NCBI RefSeq assembly: GCF_004379255.2
Contig: NC_056042.1
Location: 15,609,901 to 15,673,900 of the forward strand
Reading direction: 5' to 3'
Source: Salvia splendens
Lineage: Eukaryota; Streptophyta; Magnoliopsida; Lamiales; Lamiaceae
DNA: 64,000 nucleotides
Of this stretch, positions 32,626 through 46,543 are shown in pieces. Position numbers and translations under genes: made by a program. The notes beneath the pieces were generated by a model. That model made no database searches. It was not told the origin of the DNA and saw nothing but the letters and a program-made list of their open reading frames with translations. Each line of letters opens with the position of its first letter. The stretch's first letter is position 1.

Positions 32626-35387
32626 TGTAACATCTTGTGACCTTTATTTAATATATGTCTTTTGGAAATTTCATTTATGAGTTTTAAATTTATTTGCTAC
32701 GTGATTGAGTTTGATTATGTGGAATAAATCGTCATGGGGGAATTGGAATAAAGTACTATTTATATTTAATGTGGGGAAGATCGACTCTTTAGTGTTGTTT
32801 TTCATATCTAATCTCTTTTACCTCGCGTTGTGATCGAGTGTTATGTTTAAAGTAAGTATCATGTAGTTCTTTTAGCATTGAAGAACTAATAGCTAGTTTG
32901 TGAGGTTCTTTTTACACATAAAAGTCCAAAAGCGTTTTTACAACGAGTTCGATACTAGAATAGAATAAGAACACGATTTCGGACATCACAAGAGTCGTGC
33001 CGGGACGGACTCGCGCCGGGCAGCCCGGGGCAGCCGTCTTCCGTCCTCCGGGTCTTGCTCGATCACCACTTTTTGCACTCCCGATTCCTACACGAAAGAA
33101 TAGACCACGTATCAAATACACTTTCGACATCAAATCAAGACGAAAAGTGGATAAGAACCGCATCACATCAAGCACGTTTTCCTAACAACGGCCGCATTAA
33201 TTAGTTGTCGTATCAAAACGAAAAGACTTGAATTTTTGTCTTTTGTGAAAAATAATTTTCATTTCCATTTTTTTTACTATCTCTTTTGTCTATATATATA
33301 TATAACTTCCATCCTCTCTGTCTCTTCATCCTCTCCAAAAAATTTCTTCCATCCTTGTTCTTGCATCCATTGGAGTTGGATTTTCAAGAGTTCCCGACGA
33401 ATTGCATCAATCTTTGCTTCTACCGTTTGATTTTTGATTCGAGAAGGTATAACTAAAATCTTTTCCTCGTCTTCACCATTGAAAACCTTGTTCTTGATTC
33501 CTTCATGCATATAGTGAGTGTAGGAATCTTAGATCGCATAATTAATCGGTGGGAATTTGTGTTTGTATGAGAACAATTGTGAATATGCGATTTTGAATGA
33601 ATATGTGTGAAGTTTGAATGAATCATTGGTGAATGATGTGTGAATATATGAGAACATGATTGTGAGAACCTTTTAAAGCATGATTGTGTGTTGGAAGCAT
33701 GAAAAAATTGTGTTTGGATGAATGAGGAAGAAACCCTGATCTCGAAATTGTGAATTCTCAAAACTGTGGTGTTCGGACAGGGGATTCCGACGTGTATTTG
33801 ACTGACCAAACGATCTTATTTTGGTGCGAATTTGTGAATGAATAAACTTCAAGGTGTTTTGTATGTTGTGAGTGAATTTCAGCCCCTTTCGACGAAAGAT
33901 GAATTTTTAATAAATTTTTGAAGTCGACTGCGCAATTCTGTCGGCCAGAATGTTTCGTATTCTGTTTGACCGACCAAATGACTTCCGTTTGATGTGATTC
34001 TTGAACTAGATGAAAATTTGATGTGTCTTCTGAGTCTTGTAAAAATTTCAGCCTTATTAGACATCGGATGAATGTTTGGCGAATTTTTTAAATGAACTGC
34101 GCAGTGCTGCCAGAATTTTTATGTTCCGATCAGAGAGTTGCATAAATGTTTTGACTGACCAAATGATATGATTTCGGTGTGAAATCTTAACTGGCTGAAC
34201 TTGAATGTGTCTACTGTGTTGTGATCAAATTTTAGCGTCATATGAGGACGGATGGATTTTTGGTGATTTTTACAAACTAACCGCGCAGTTCTGCCATATT
34301 CGTTGTTATGTGGAAATATCACTTGTTGCCAAGTTGAGTGAATTATACGATGCATGTATGTTTTAGGAATGTATCCTATGACGTGATGCATGTGTGATTT
34401 GAGAAAAGTATTAGGACATGTCTTTCTTGTGCTGGTGAAAGTTGGGATGGGTAAGAGAACGATAAAAAAGGGAACAATAGGACATGCATGATAATATAAG
34501 TTTACGAAAGGCTGATTTGTGTTGTCGTTGGCAAGGTTGATTGAGTATACGTGAGTTCGAGGAACGAGGGTTGCCTTAAATGGATATTGAATGGTTTAAG
34601 CAAACGAGGTGGGCTTTCTTTTACTAAACTCTTTTACGCTTTCAAAAGTATGATTATGGAGAAATAAGGGTGGTTTAAAGTGTTATGTCATGCCATGATG
34701 TTTTGTTTATGAGATTGTTGCCTAATGCCTAGTTCGTCTGAGCTTGCTCCGTTAGGCTATATGGCTGTAATGAATGAATGAAACAAATTCGGGTCTGAGT
34801 AGGGCCGCAAACCCTATCAGGCTGTGTACACAAGTGGGATCGTGAGCCGTCCTTGCTAGTCGGCCGGTCTCGTGGGCGAATAGTGTGGCCACACTTTCGT
34901 CGCACTATGGAAGGAGAATGTGATTGAATGATTGATGAGAAAGTGGGGAGATTGATTGTCTGGCCAGACTTTGAAATGTTTTTGTGTTCTCGTGATATTT
35001 CTTAACTACACATAAAACTCGAGATCACTGGTATGGATGACATAACTGTTTTTATTAAAATATTTTCGGCATGAGCCCATTGAGTACAACAAGTACTCAG
35101 CCCTGCATGTGTTTTCCCTATGTGCAGGTTGAGCGGGATGTTGCTGTGGATGTCGAGTTGGCATAGGGAATATGGATGCGTTGTGTCTTCATACATAGGC
35201 GTCATCCTTGACTCTCTTTGAAACCTTATTTCCGCTGCTATATATATTTTTTTGAACTAAAATACTATTCCTTTAAGCTAATTGAGTCTTTCTTATGAAC
35301 TGTTATCCTTAAATGCTATTCTTAAATTTTTGTCCCTTGGTCACGATCGCCTCGTTTGTAACACCCCTAGTATGGGCGGTCGTGACA
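32626..35387 (+). repeat. 5' LTR of the Tekay-like element
   Basis: 2762 bp, starting TGTAACATC and ending GGGCGGTCGTGACA. A TA-rich TATA candidate (CTATATATATATATAAC) is at 33288-33305. It lacks a short GTGCCGGGCAGCC duplication present in the 3' LTR near 41511. Confidence 0.93.
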
Positions 35388-35390
35388 GAG

Positions 35391-35402
35391 TGGTATCAGA
35401 GC
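35391..35402 (+). other. Primer-binding site, tRNA-iMet type
   Basis: TGGTATCAGAGC three bases after the 5' LTR is the common plant initiator-tRNA-Met primer-binding sequence. Confidence 0.95.
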
Positions 35403-38059
35403 TTCGTTCTTTCGCTTTGGTCCGAGAGACTTCTTTTACCTTAAGTCTAGATTAGTGAACCTTAGACTGGAAGTGTCACGAAGGCTCAACATCCAAAGCA
35501 TCACGCTCAACCAAAGAAAGTGAGGTATGTTTTAAGTTGTTGAAAGAATGTGAGATCGATATATGAAATTGATGATGATATGATGAGGATGTTTTGGCAA
35601 GTGTACGCATGTAAATGAATGTTATATGTGAAGATGAATTGTGATGATATGATTATGTGGAATATGAGTACGATTGACATGATAATTTAAGCACGTGTTA
35701 TATATGTGAACATATGATGATGGAGTGTTTTACATGAAGGACGAAAGTTGGTGAGTTGTTTTGAGAATGTTAAAATTTTTTAGAAAATAAATGAGTAATC
35801 TAAGAATGGTGTTTCAAACAAATATGTGAAGTGCATGAGTGTTTTGTTTGGAATACAAATGTGTTATGAGTTTTGAAAGATTTGCATGGTTTGATATGTA
35901 GAAAAAAAAATATATCTTTGAACTTTAAATGAAAATATGTTAGTTCTTTCTTTTGGGAAAATTAATTGACCAATGGAAAATGTTGTGTTTATGATTTGTT
36001 AAAAAAAAATAAAAAAATTTAATTTACCTTTTCGATTGGAAAATTGAGCCATGGAAGTATGATGTTATATATGTTATGAGGTGCGAAGTATGAAGCGTTA
36101 TTCTATGGAGTGTTTTATACGAGTGATGAAAGTTGATGTGAAAGTACGTTTTAGTTTGAGTCAAAACTTTTACTTTAAAAATGAGATGTGAAATTTTTTT
36201 TTTGGAAGGTGTGAAAGTGTAAAGAAATTTTGTTTCAAAAGTTTTGAATATAATTGTGAAGTTCGAAAGTGTTTTGCTATGGATGTGAAAATGTTGTGTG
36301 TTTATCTTGAGGTCTGAATGACGTAAATTGTGGTAGATGATGATGATGATTGAGATGACGAATTGTGTTGTAAACTTAGAGTACCTAAAAAATAAGCCTA
36401 GTTGACCGCGCGAATCCTAGTTCTAAGTTGAAAACTTAACTATTGCTTCTCTGAGCAATGAAACGTACGAGAACATGAAAGTTGAGGCAAACTCTTAAGT
36501 CAAGATGCGAGACAAGAAGAGCTGAAGCTAAGTGATATTTTCATGCAACGACGAGCGGTCATACTCGCGATTTAAATTAGTATAGTGTAATCTTGCGTAA
36601 GTGGCAAAATGATGGAGATGATCTTCATACCATGCTAAGGAGCACGAGGATGACAACAATATCCTACGAGGATAATCTTTATGACATGCAGAGAACTTTA
36701 TGAAGATATGGACTCCGACTATCATTATTAGAGGCATTGACACGAAGAATCTCAGCGTGGAATCCGCAGTGTCGTAGAACGATGTTACCATGTTCGGCCT
36801 CAGAAAAATGAACGTGAGAGCGTGACCCTCGTAGCTAGAATGAATGATTTTAATCAACAGTACTTACTAGGATTATAAGAAATTCTTTTTGGAATCTTTC
36901 AATTAACGGTGAGCCCTTGTCTATTTACGACCTTGTTTGACTCACAATTCGCAATTATTGCACGTTATTTCTTTTCCTATATCGAGTCATGACTCACTTT
37001 CAGTTCTTGAAAATTGTGTTTGCCTTCGTCATTTTTGGACATCTTGATTAGTAGTCTTCTTTGATTCATCTTTTGTAAGGACAATATTTTGACTTTATGA
37101 ACTTCTGCCTTTGAACTTCATTTCTAAAGTTGTTTGCAGTTATGACCTTCAGTACGATCCCATTCCCAAACATGTTTCTTCAAAGGAGGGAATATTCTTC
37201 TTGGAACTTTTGTACACCTTTTTATTCCGTAACTATGCATGCGGCAAGTTCTTACTTGCAGAAGTGAAATTTTTAGCTCAGTTTCACTACATATATTGTT
37301 TCATGCTCAATGATTTTCTTTCTGCAACACCAAGTTAAGGCTATTGTGTATCTTTTTCCTTAACGTGGTTGATCTAGCCGATCTTCCTAAAAAGTTCACT
37401 TCACGTTGGTTGCAACCCTGTGAATCCATTGATATGACATCATTATTCAGTAACATGATGTCGTCGAACCATGATCAGTGCTATCTCATGACATTTGTCT
37501 ATGCTTCTAAATCCTCCCACGATTGATCATCTCATGTCATGACATGTTTGAACCATCATTCATTGATGCCAAAATTTTGCAAATTTGATTTGACAATTGA
37601 AGTATCTTATTTGGCAGCCTATCAACCTTTATGAGTTTATTTGAAACCTTAACTTCCAGAATGAACATGATCAAGATCAATGAAACTTAGACCCTGCCTT
37701 ATTTTTTTCAAACCAATTTCTGCAAGTTGGTAATGAGATCTAAAAGAGTCGAACTAGAAGTGTTGTTCTTGTTTTCTTGATTAATTCTACAATCTTTATG
37801 ATTAAGACACCTTCAGCAGTGTTGCTACAATTTTGAATTCAGTTCATATCCAAGTAAGACTGCTTGATCAATTTTCGAGTTCTTGATACTAGACTTGGAG
37901 AAAAGGGCGGGGTTGAGCTTTTCGAATGCACACGGGGGAATAAGTTTCTATACTAAGACATGCGTAAAAGTGATGCACCAGCTAGAGGCAAATTTCTTTT
38001 CAAACCCCTGGCGATGAGCCGACTTTTTTGTATGGGATTTCTTTAAATAGACAAACCTC
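35403..38059 (+). other. Tekay internal region without recognisable gag
   Basis: This 2.65-kb stretch is where gag and the start of the protease should be. It has no long frame, no capsid signature and no CCHC knuckle that I can find. It is rich in GATGATG/TGTGAA words to about 36370, then mixed sequence. The element therefore depended on gag from others, or gag has been replaced. Confidence 0.6.
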
Positions 38060-39345
38060 TATAATCTCCGCATTGCAAGCAACCATGATGATAAGGAAAG
38101 GGCGTCCGGCGTATCTTGTGTACTTGAACGGAGAGGAAAAAGAAGGATTTGAGAGTGGAAGACGTGGCAGTAGTACGAGTTTTTCTCGATGTGTTTTCCC
38201 GAAGCTTTGCCTGGACCGCCACCCGACAGACAATTAGAATTCACTATTGATTTGGAACCAGGGTCTGCGCCAGTATCGAAGGCGCCATACCGAATGACCC
38301 CTAAAGAGTTGGCAGAGTTGAAGATTCAGTTGCAAGAATTGTTAGACTTGGGTTTTATCCGATCTAGTGTGACACCGTGGGGAGCGCCGGTGTTGTCCTT
38401 AAAGAAAAAGGATGGAACGATGAGGATGTGCATCGACTACCGTGAGCTCAACAAGATGACCTTGAAGAATAAGTACCCACTGCCGAGGATTGATGATTTG
38501 TTTGACCAACTTCGAGGAGCGGACATATTTTCAAAAAATGAACTTGAGGTCGGGATATCATCACCTAAAGGTCCGACGAGAGGATGTACTTAAGACTACT
38601 TTTCGCACTCGTTATGGCCATTATGAATTCGTCGTGATGCCATTTGGGCTGACCTACGCCCCGGCCGTCTTCATGGACTTGATGAACCGAGTTTTCCACG
38701 AGCATCTCGACAAGTTCGTGATAGTCTTCATCGACGATGTTTTAGTATACTCGAAGAACGAGGAGGAACATGGAGGGCATCTGCAAACTGTGTTGGAAAC
38801 GTTACGAAGGGAAAAGCTTTATGCCAAGTTTAGTAAGTGTGAATTTTGGTTGCCTCGAGTAAACTTTCTTGGTCATATCGTGACGGAAAATGGGATTCAA
38901 GTAGATTCCGCAAGGGTCGAGGCTGTGTAAAATTGGAAATCACCGAAAACGCCGAGTGAAATCTGCAGTTTCTTGGGATTGGCGGGATACTACCGACGCT
39001 TCATCGAGGGATTCTCTAAAATCGCGAGACCAATGACACAATTGTTGAAGAAAGGAATCAAAGTGGTTTGGACGCCGGAATGCGAGGCGAGTTTCCAACT
39101 GTTGAAAGAAAAGTTGACCACAACACTTGTTCTAGCGGTGCCGGCAGCCGACAAGGACTTCGCCGGCTATACTGATGCATCAAAAGTAGGACTTGGATGC
39201 GTGTTAATGCAAGATGGGAAGGTGATAGCATATGCTTCCCGACAGTTGAGACCGAATGAGCTGAAATTTCCGACCCATGATTTGGAACTAGCAGCAGTAG
39301 TGCACGCATTGAAAATTAGGAGACACCATCTCTATGGAGTGTGAT
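38060..39345 (+). pseudogene. Tekay protease end, reverse transcriptase and RNase H start
   Basis: The reading begins in the protease-RT linker (SALQATMMIRKGRPAYLVYL, then [15 protein letters not shown] with a frame change). RT follows: [40 protein letters not shown], then [13 protein letters not shown] and [14 protein letters not shown], an intact FIDD catalytic box near 38728. A frameshift lies near 38540, and stops follow EAV (38928-38930) and HHLYGV (39342-39344). RNase H opens with the YTDASKVGLGCVLMQ part. In the active element this makes cDNA from the RNA and removes the RNA strand. Confidence 0.93.
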
Positions 39346-41047
39346 GTGAGATTTATACGGATCATAAGAGTCTCAAGTACTTCGAGCAGAAGGAGCTAAA
39401 CATGCGACAACGACGTTGGTTAGAAGTCGTGAAAGACTATGACTGTGGTATTCACTATCATCCGGGCAAGGCGAACGTAGTGGCAGATGCTTTGAGTAGG
39501 AAGGACCAGCCTCAATTGGCTTTGTTGCTAACTCAGGAGGAAGCATTGATCCGTGAGTTTGATAAGATGCAGTTGGAAGTAGTAAAAGCACCCGAGACAG
39601 TAGGAGGAAGAATAACGACGCTAGTGATCGAGCCAGACTTAAGAACCAAGATCATAGAAGCTCAGCGACGTGATGAGAAATTGGAAGAGACACGCGTGAA
39701 GGTGAGAACCGAGAAACATGACCATTTTCGTGAAGAGGCGGACAATGCTTTGACGTTCGATGGACGATTATGTGTGCCGAACGACGAGGCACTGAAAAAT
39801 GAGATTTTGAGTGAAGCACATGACACACCTTACACTGCTCACCCTGGAAGCACGAAGATGTACCGAGATTTGAAGCAACATTTTTGGTGGAACGCAATGA
39901 AAGGATACGTGGTATCGTTCGTGGAACGATGTCTAGCTTGTCAACAAGTGAAAGCCTTACACCAAAGGCCATATGGGAAATTGCAACCGCTCGAGATTCC
40001 CGAATGGAAGTGGGAGCATAGAGCCATGGACTTCGTGATGAGTTTGCCAAAGTCACAAAAGGGCAACACTGCGATTTGGGTGATTATCGATCGACTGACT
40101 AAAAGCACGCACATCTTACCGATTAAGATTTCCTATGGATCAGACAAATTAGCTAAGATCTACGTGAGTGAGATTGTACGTTTGCATGGAGTGCCAAAGA
40201 CTATTGTGTCCGACCGCGAAACGAAGTTCACATCAAAGTTTTGGATGAGTTTGCAACGAGATTTGGGCACGCAATTGAACTTCAGCACTGCTTATCACCC
40301 GCAATCGGACGGGCAGTCAGAGAGGACGATTCAAATGCTTGAGGATATACTCCGAGCCGTTGTCTTAGATCGAGGGGAAGTTGGGATACTGTTCTGCCGC
40401 TGGTTAAATTCACCTACAACAATAGCTACCAAGCGAGGATCGATATGGCTCCGTGTGAAGCTCTATATGGCAGGAAGTGTCAATCCCCACTATATTGGGA
40501 TGAAGTTGGCGAGAGAAAGATGTTAGGACCCGACGCTATAAAGGAAATGACCGAAATTGTGCATCAAATCCGCGCAAGGATCTAGGAAGCTCAAGATAGG
40601 CAGAAGTCGTATGCTGACGTGCGTCGAACGGAAATCAAATTTGACGTTGGTGACAAAGTGTTCTTGAAAGTATCCCCGATGAAAGGAGTTGTGAGGTTTG
40701 GAGTGAAGGGCAAGCTGAAACCGCGCTTTGTAGGACCGTACGAGATTATCGATGAAGTAGGTCCTGTAGCGTATCGTTTAGCGTTACCTCCCAGTTTTGG
40801 GAATGTGCACAACGTGTTCCATGTGTCGCAGTTGCGCAAGTACGTGTTCAACCCCAAACATGTGAATCATCAAGAGGAAGTGATCCTAACCCTCGACATG
40901 AGCTACGAGAAAATGCCAGAGGCAATCCTAGATCGGAAGGTGCAAGAGTTTCGATATAAGTCGATAGCATCCGTGAAAGTGCTGTGGAAACACCATGGTT
41001 CCGAGGAAGCCACGTGGGAGTTAGAAGATAGAATGAAAGAAAAGTAG
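39346..41047 (+). pseudogene. Tekay RNase H end, integrase and chromodomain-like tail
   Basis: RNase H ends with [14 protein letters not shown]. Integrase has the HHCC part ([28 protein letters not shown]) and the core with [29 protein letters not shown] and [15 protein letters not shown] frameshift follows near 40370 and a stop at 40583-40585. The C-terminus reads VGDKVFLKVSPMKGVVRFG, GKLKPRFVGPYEI and NVFHVSQLRKYV. The last 45 residues (ILDRKVQEFRYKS..VKVLWKHH, TWELEDRMK) are chromodomain-like, the feature of chromoviruses thought to guide insertion into chromatin. Confidence 0.92.
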
Positions 41048-41109
41048 CCCGAGTTGTTTATGTGAGCCGATCAAATTTCGGGATGAAATTTCTGTTAAGA
41101 AGGGAAGAA

Positions 41110-43901
41110 TGTAACATCCTAAAAAAAATATTTGTGACCTTTATTTAATGTATGTCTTTTGGAAATTTCATTTATGAGTTTTAAATTTATTTGCTACGTG
41201 ATTGAGTTTGATTATGTGGAATAAATCGTCATGGTGGAATTGGAATAAAGTGCTATTTATATTTAATGTGGGGAAGATCGACTCTTTAGTGTTGTTTTTC
41301 GTATCTAATCTCTTTTACCTCGCGTTGTGATCGAGTGTTATGTTTAAAGTAAGTATCATGTAGTTCTTTTAGCATTGAAGAACAAATAGCTAGTTTGTGA
41401 GGTTCTTTTTACACATAAAAGTCCAAAAGCGTTTTTACAAAGAGTTCGATACTAAAATAGAATAAGAACACGATTTCGGACATCACAAGAGTCGTGCCGG
41501 GACGGACTCGTGCCGGGCAGCCGTGCCAAGTGCCGGGCAGCCCGGGGCAGCCGTCTTCCGTCCTCCGGGTCTTGCTCGATCACCACTTTTTGCACTTTCG
41601 ATACCTACATGAAAGAATAGACCACGTATCAAATACACTTTCGACATCAAATCAAGACGAAAAGTGGATAAGAACCGCATCACATCAAGCACGTTTTCCT
41701 AACAACGGCCGCATTAATTAGTTGTCGTATCGAAACGAAAAGACGTGAATTTTTGTCTTTTGTGAAAAATAATTTTTATTTCCATTTTTTTTACTATCTC
41801 TTTTGTCTATATATATATAACTTCCATCCTCTCCCTCTCTTCATCCTCTCCAAAAAATTTCTTCCATCCTTGTTCTTGCATCCATTGGAGTTGGATTTTC
41901 AAGAGTTCCCGACGAATTGCATCAATCCTTGCTTCTACCGTTTGATTTTTTATTCGAGAAGGTATAACTAAAATCTTTTCCTCGTCTTCACCATTGAAAA
42001 CCTTGTTCTTGATTCCTTCATGCATATAGTGAGTGTAGGAATCTTAGATCGCATAATTAATCGGTGGGAATTTGTGTTTGTATGAGAACAATTGTGAATA
42101 TGCGATTTTGAATGAATATGTGTGAAGTTTGAATGAATCATTGGTGAATGATGTGTGAATATATGAGAACATGATTGTGAGAACCTTTTAAAGCATGATT
42201 GTGTGTTGGAAGCATGAAAAAATTGTGTTTGGATGAATGAGGAAGAAACCCTGATCTCGAAATTGTGAATTCTCAAAACTGTGGTGTTCGGACATTGGAT
42301 TCCGACATGTATTTGACTGACCAAACGATCTTATTTTGGTGCGAATTTGTGACTGAGTAAACTTCAAGGTGTTTTGTATGTTGTGAGTGAATTTCAGCCC
42401 CTTTCGACGAAAGATGAATTTTTAATAAATTTTTGAAGTCGACTGCGCAATTCTGTCGGCCAGAATGTTTCGTATTCTGTTTGACCGACCAAATGACCTC
42501 CGTTTGATGTGATTCTTGAACTAGATGAAAATTTGAAGTGTCTTCTGAGTCTTGTAAAAATTTCAGCCTTATTAGACATCGGATGAATGTTTGGAGAATT
42601 TTTTAAATGAACTGCGCAGTGCTGCCAGAATTTTTATGTTCCGATCAGAGAGTTGCATAAATGTTTTGACTGACCAAATGATATGATTTCGGTGTGAAAT
42701 CTTAACTGGCTGAACTTGAATGTGTCTACTGTGTTGTGACCAAATTTTAGCGTCATATGAGGACGGATGGATTTTTTGTGATTTTTACAAACTAACCGCG
42801 CAGTTCTGCCATATTCGTTGTTATGTGGAAATATCACTTGTTGCCAAGTTGAGTGAATTATACGATGCATGTATGTTTTAGGAATGTATCCTATGACGTG
42901 ATGCATGTGTGATTTGAGAAAAGTATTATGACATGTCTTTCTTGTGTTGGTGAAAGTTGGGATGGGTAAGAGAACGATAAAAAAAGGGAACAATAGGATA
43001 TGCATGATAATATAAGTTTACGAAAGGCTGATTTGTGTTGTCGTTGGCAAGGTTGATTGAGTATACGTGAGTTCGAGGAACGAGGGTTGCCTTAAATGGA
43101 TATTGAATGGTTTAAGCAAACGAGGTGGGCTTTCTTTTACTAAACTCTTTTACGCTTTCAAAAGTACGATTATGGAGAAATAAGGGTGGTTTAAAGTGTT
43201 ATGTCATGCCACGATGTTTTGTTTATGAGATTGTTGCCTGATGCCTAGTTCGTCTGAGCTTGCTCCGTTAGGCTATATGGCTGTAATGAATGAATGAAAC
43301 GAATTCGGGTCTGAGTAGGGCCGCAAACCCTATCAGGCTGTGTACACAAGTGGGATCATGAGCCGTCCTTGCTAGTCGGCCGGGCTCGTGGGCGAATAGT
43401 GTGGCCACACTTTCGTCGCACTATGGAAAGAAAATGTGATTGAATGATTGATGAGAAAGTGGGGAGATTGATTGTCTGGCCAGATTTTGAAATATTTTTG
43501 TGTTCTCGTGATATTTCTTAACTACACATAAAACTCGAGATCACTGGTATGGATGACATAACTGTTTTTATTAAAATGTTTTCGGCATGAGCCCATTGAG
43601 TACAACAAGTACTCAGCCCTGCATGTGTTTTCCCTATGTGCAGGTTGAGCGGGATGTTGCTGTGGATGTTGAGTCGGCATAGGGAATATGGATGCGTTGT
43701 CTTCATACATAGGCGTCATCCTTGACTCTCTTTGAAACCTTATTTCCGCTGCTATATATTTTTTTTTGAACTAAAATACTATTTCTTTAAGCTAATTGAG
43801 TTTTTCTTATGAACTGTTATCCTTAAATGCTATTCTTAAATGTTTGTCCCTTGGTCACGATCGCCTCGTTTGTAACACCCCTAGTATGGGCGGTCGTGAC
43901 A
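41110..43901 (+). repeat. 3' LTR of the Tekay-like element
   Basis: 2792 bp, preceded by the purine tract AAGAAGGGAAGAA (41097-41109). It is closely similar to the 5' LTR along its whole length, with a duplicated GTGCCGGGCAGCC unit near 41511-41535. Confidence 0.93.
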
Positions 43902-44857
43902 TAGGGGGGTTGGCTGCTGCCACGTTTTAACTTGGTAGTTTTTAACTGTTGTCTTTATTGTAGGCAGAATTTAACTAGCTAGCTTGATCAATGAAACTTT
44001 AACTACTGGGTCAAGTGAATTGCAGTTAACAGCAGAAAAGTAAATGCGAGAATGTAAATGAAAATAACTTTGATTAAACTAAAAACTGAGTACAGCGTGA
44101 AATTTAAACTAAGCTAACACTTCGGAAGCTAAGAAAGCGGTAAGAGCTGAGAAGAATCTCAGCGGGAAACTTAAGATAACTCTAACAGAAATGAGTATTC
44201 TGCAGCGCTCCCTTCGGTCGCCCTTTTAACTAAGCTATCTAAGCTAAGCTAGAGGGCTGAACTAAACTAAGCTAGAGAGCTGAACTAAACTAAGCTAGAG
44301 AGCTGAACTACGCTAGATAACTAAGCTAAGCTAAACTAGACGGAAAGTAAAGTGTCGGATCCCCCTTCTTGTGGTGGCACATAATCTATTTATAAGCTCG
44401 ATTCGACTCCCAGCTGGATAACGATCTTGACAGGGAATATTCGCTCATTCTGAGAGTGAGCGACTCATTGATTGCTACGTGCTGTTCTTTTAGAATGACG
44501 ATGCTTTTTGGTAACAGATTCGTATAACAGCTTCGTTCTTGCGTTCTCATATTACGGCACGTGTCCCCTTCTAGAACGTCGTCCTTGATAACAGAATGGT
44601 GCGCCACATCCAGCTCATTTCCTCACGTGTTCTTCTTCTAGAAGCCATCAGTCCCCACCTAACTGCTTGATCGCTCCCCCTTGATCAACTCCCCCGATTC
44701 TTTGCCCTTTTTTGCCTTTTGTACTTGCTTGATCAGTTCGGCCTTGCTGCCTTGGTCAATTAGCATTTCTGCACATTTTAACACTTGTTTTGCGCGATAA
44801 ACCGATCAAGTAGTATACATTTTACCCTTACACCGATGCATGAAATGAATCTTATCA

Positions 44858-46543
44858 AACTGCTCACACTTAAAACATACTTGTCCTCAAGTATAAAGAA
44901 AAAGAAAAGAAAAAGATAAGACAAATTTCAGGCATGATTTACTTATTTCACAAGTAAAAGAAAAAAAAACGAAAAGAAAAAACAAGACCTCAAGATAAAA
45001 ACACGTATTCACATATATATGCATTAGACCGAATAATTTTCCAACAATCATACCCGAGGTCGAGGTCAATCCATTTGTCAGTAGCTTGTGTTCCTTCTCT
45101 TTCGCCTTTGCTTGATCAAGGTGTCAGCTTGTCAAGATTGCTTAATTTAAAAACCACTGTTGGATTCACTCGGTCACTCATTTCTCACAGAGATGTTAGG
45201 ACTGTTCACTCGGTGTTGCCATAAATTTAATACCTTGAATCGGACTGCACAAGATAGTTCCTTAAGGTCTTTGTTTTGGGTTGTAACGGGGCTCAAGGGT
45301 AGTAACGTATTAGGGTAGGGTCCTAGGGGTTTTAAGTTCAAATATAAAATTTTAAAGAAAAATCACATGAGTCGAAAAGCCAAATATTACACTAAACTCG
45401 CTGGATCAGAATTGGGATATTTATTTCTTCCTTTTCTTGATGCTCCTTCTCGATCAAATTTCGACCTTTAGCCTTATAACTTTCGGCTTATTTGTTTACT
45501 TTTGATTTTCTGGGTCAGGTTACAACTATTTTTGCCTTTTCTTTTTCTCAAACCTTTTCATCATTTTTTATATGATCAACCCGATTGTCTAACTTGATCA
45601 ACCCGGCTACCCTTTATTTCGATCATTCTATTGTTATCCCTTTTTGTTTCCCTTGACAAACTTCATCTCTTCGACCCTCTTTTCTCATGTGATATGAAAC
45701 TTGTATTTGGTCTTAAGGTTTCAAAGAATGGGTAAGGGTGTTTGGGCTCAAAGTGGTTAACCAAGGGGTGCCTTGATTAACCGCGGTTGTGGAATCGAAG
45801 GAAGAAAACGGCTCAAAAGGCTAAGTCCTAATGCCTTTAGTCCTTACTACTTGTGCAATTTTCATCTCAATATTAAAAGTCAGCCTCTCGTAAATTTTTT
45901 CTTTTGTAAAAATAGTAGAAAGTGTTCTACTTTTGGCTTATAACTCACATATGAGAGGCTTCAAAGTTGATTTAGAAATTGAGGGTTTCCATCATACTTG
46001 CGTCGTTCAAATTGATCAAGTTTTTCATGTGACCATACTGAATCCTTTTTCTAACTCTCCCAAAAAGTAATCAAGTCCTCCATTTATCCAATTTCATGCA
46101 TATTGCCTATCTTATTACTATCTGGAATTTGTTATTTTTGAAAAATTTTAGCATGTATGATTCTACTGTAACTAACCCGTCCCCCTCCCCACTGCATATG
46201 AAATCGTCCCCGAGGGACTAGATGCAGTGGAAAGAAGGGTTAGGCACAAACGACGGCACAACAACAAATAATGAAAACTTCTCACACTTAGACTAGACAC
46301 TGGGCTAAGCGTGACATAGTGCCACAATCACAACATGCTAACAAAATCCAAAAAGATACAGGCAGGCAAAAACAAGCAATATGGCATGCATACTTCTCAC
46401 ACTTAGACCCAACGCAGGTCTAAGTGTGATGCGGAATAGAATGACAGTTTTACATACCAAAAACAAATTAAAACTAAAACAGTTTTGAAATTAACGTGAG
46501 CTGAGATGGGGTGAGGGGTACTTCAACTGTTTTTTCCAGTCCC
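44858..46543 (-). other. Athila 3' non-coding region
   Basis: This is the non-coding spacer between the post-pol ORF and the 3' LTR. Next to the LTR the minus strand reads GAGGACAAGTATG..AAGTGTGAGCAGTT, the polypurine-tract position. No gene seen. It contains ACTTCTCACACTTAGAC repeats near 46276 and 46390. Confidence 0.7.

Larger units (their letters stand above)
32626..43901 (+). mobile_element. Tekay/Del-like chromovirus (Ty3/gypsy), two LTRs
   Basis: Flanked by TAGGG (32621-32625, 43902-43906). LTRs are 32626-35387 and 41110-43901, TG...CA. It has a tRNA-iMet primer-binding site, a pol with RT, RNase H, integrase and a C-terminal chromodomain-like segment, and a polypurine tract. Gag is not recognisable. 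It lies in the 3' LTR of the Athila-like element, in opposite orientation. Confidence 0.93.
32393..44857 (-). repeat. 3' LTR of the Athila-like element, interrupted
   Basis: The left part 32393-32625 and the right part 43907-44857 match the LTR at 52323-53464. The terminal TG base pair reads TGGCGAGAC here against TGGTGAGAC there. The left part carries a block of about 50 bases (32597-32620 and on to the junction) not in the other LTR, while the other LTR has an extra AGTAATTTATAAACTC. A TATA box on the minus strand is at 44396-44404. Confidence 0.88.

Noticed and set aside
36528..36857. Minus-strand 109-residue frame in the Tekay internal region
   Set aside because: No family resemblance, and it is opposite to the element's coding strand.
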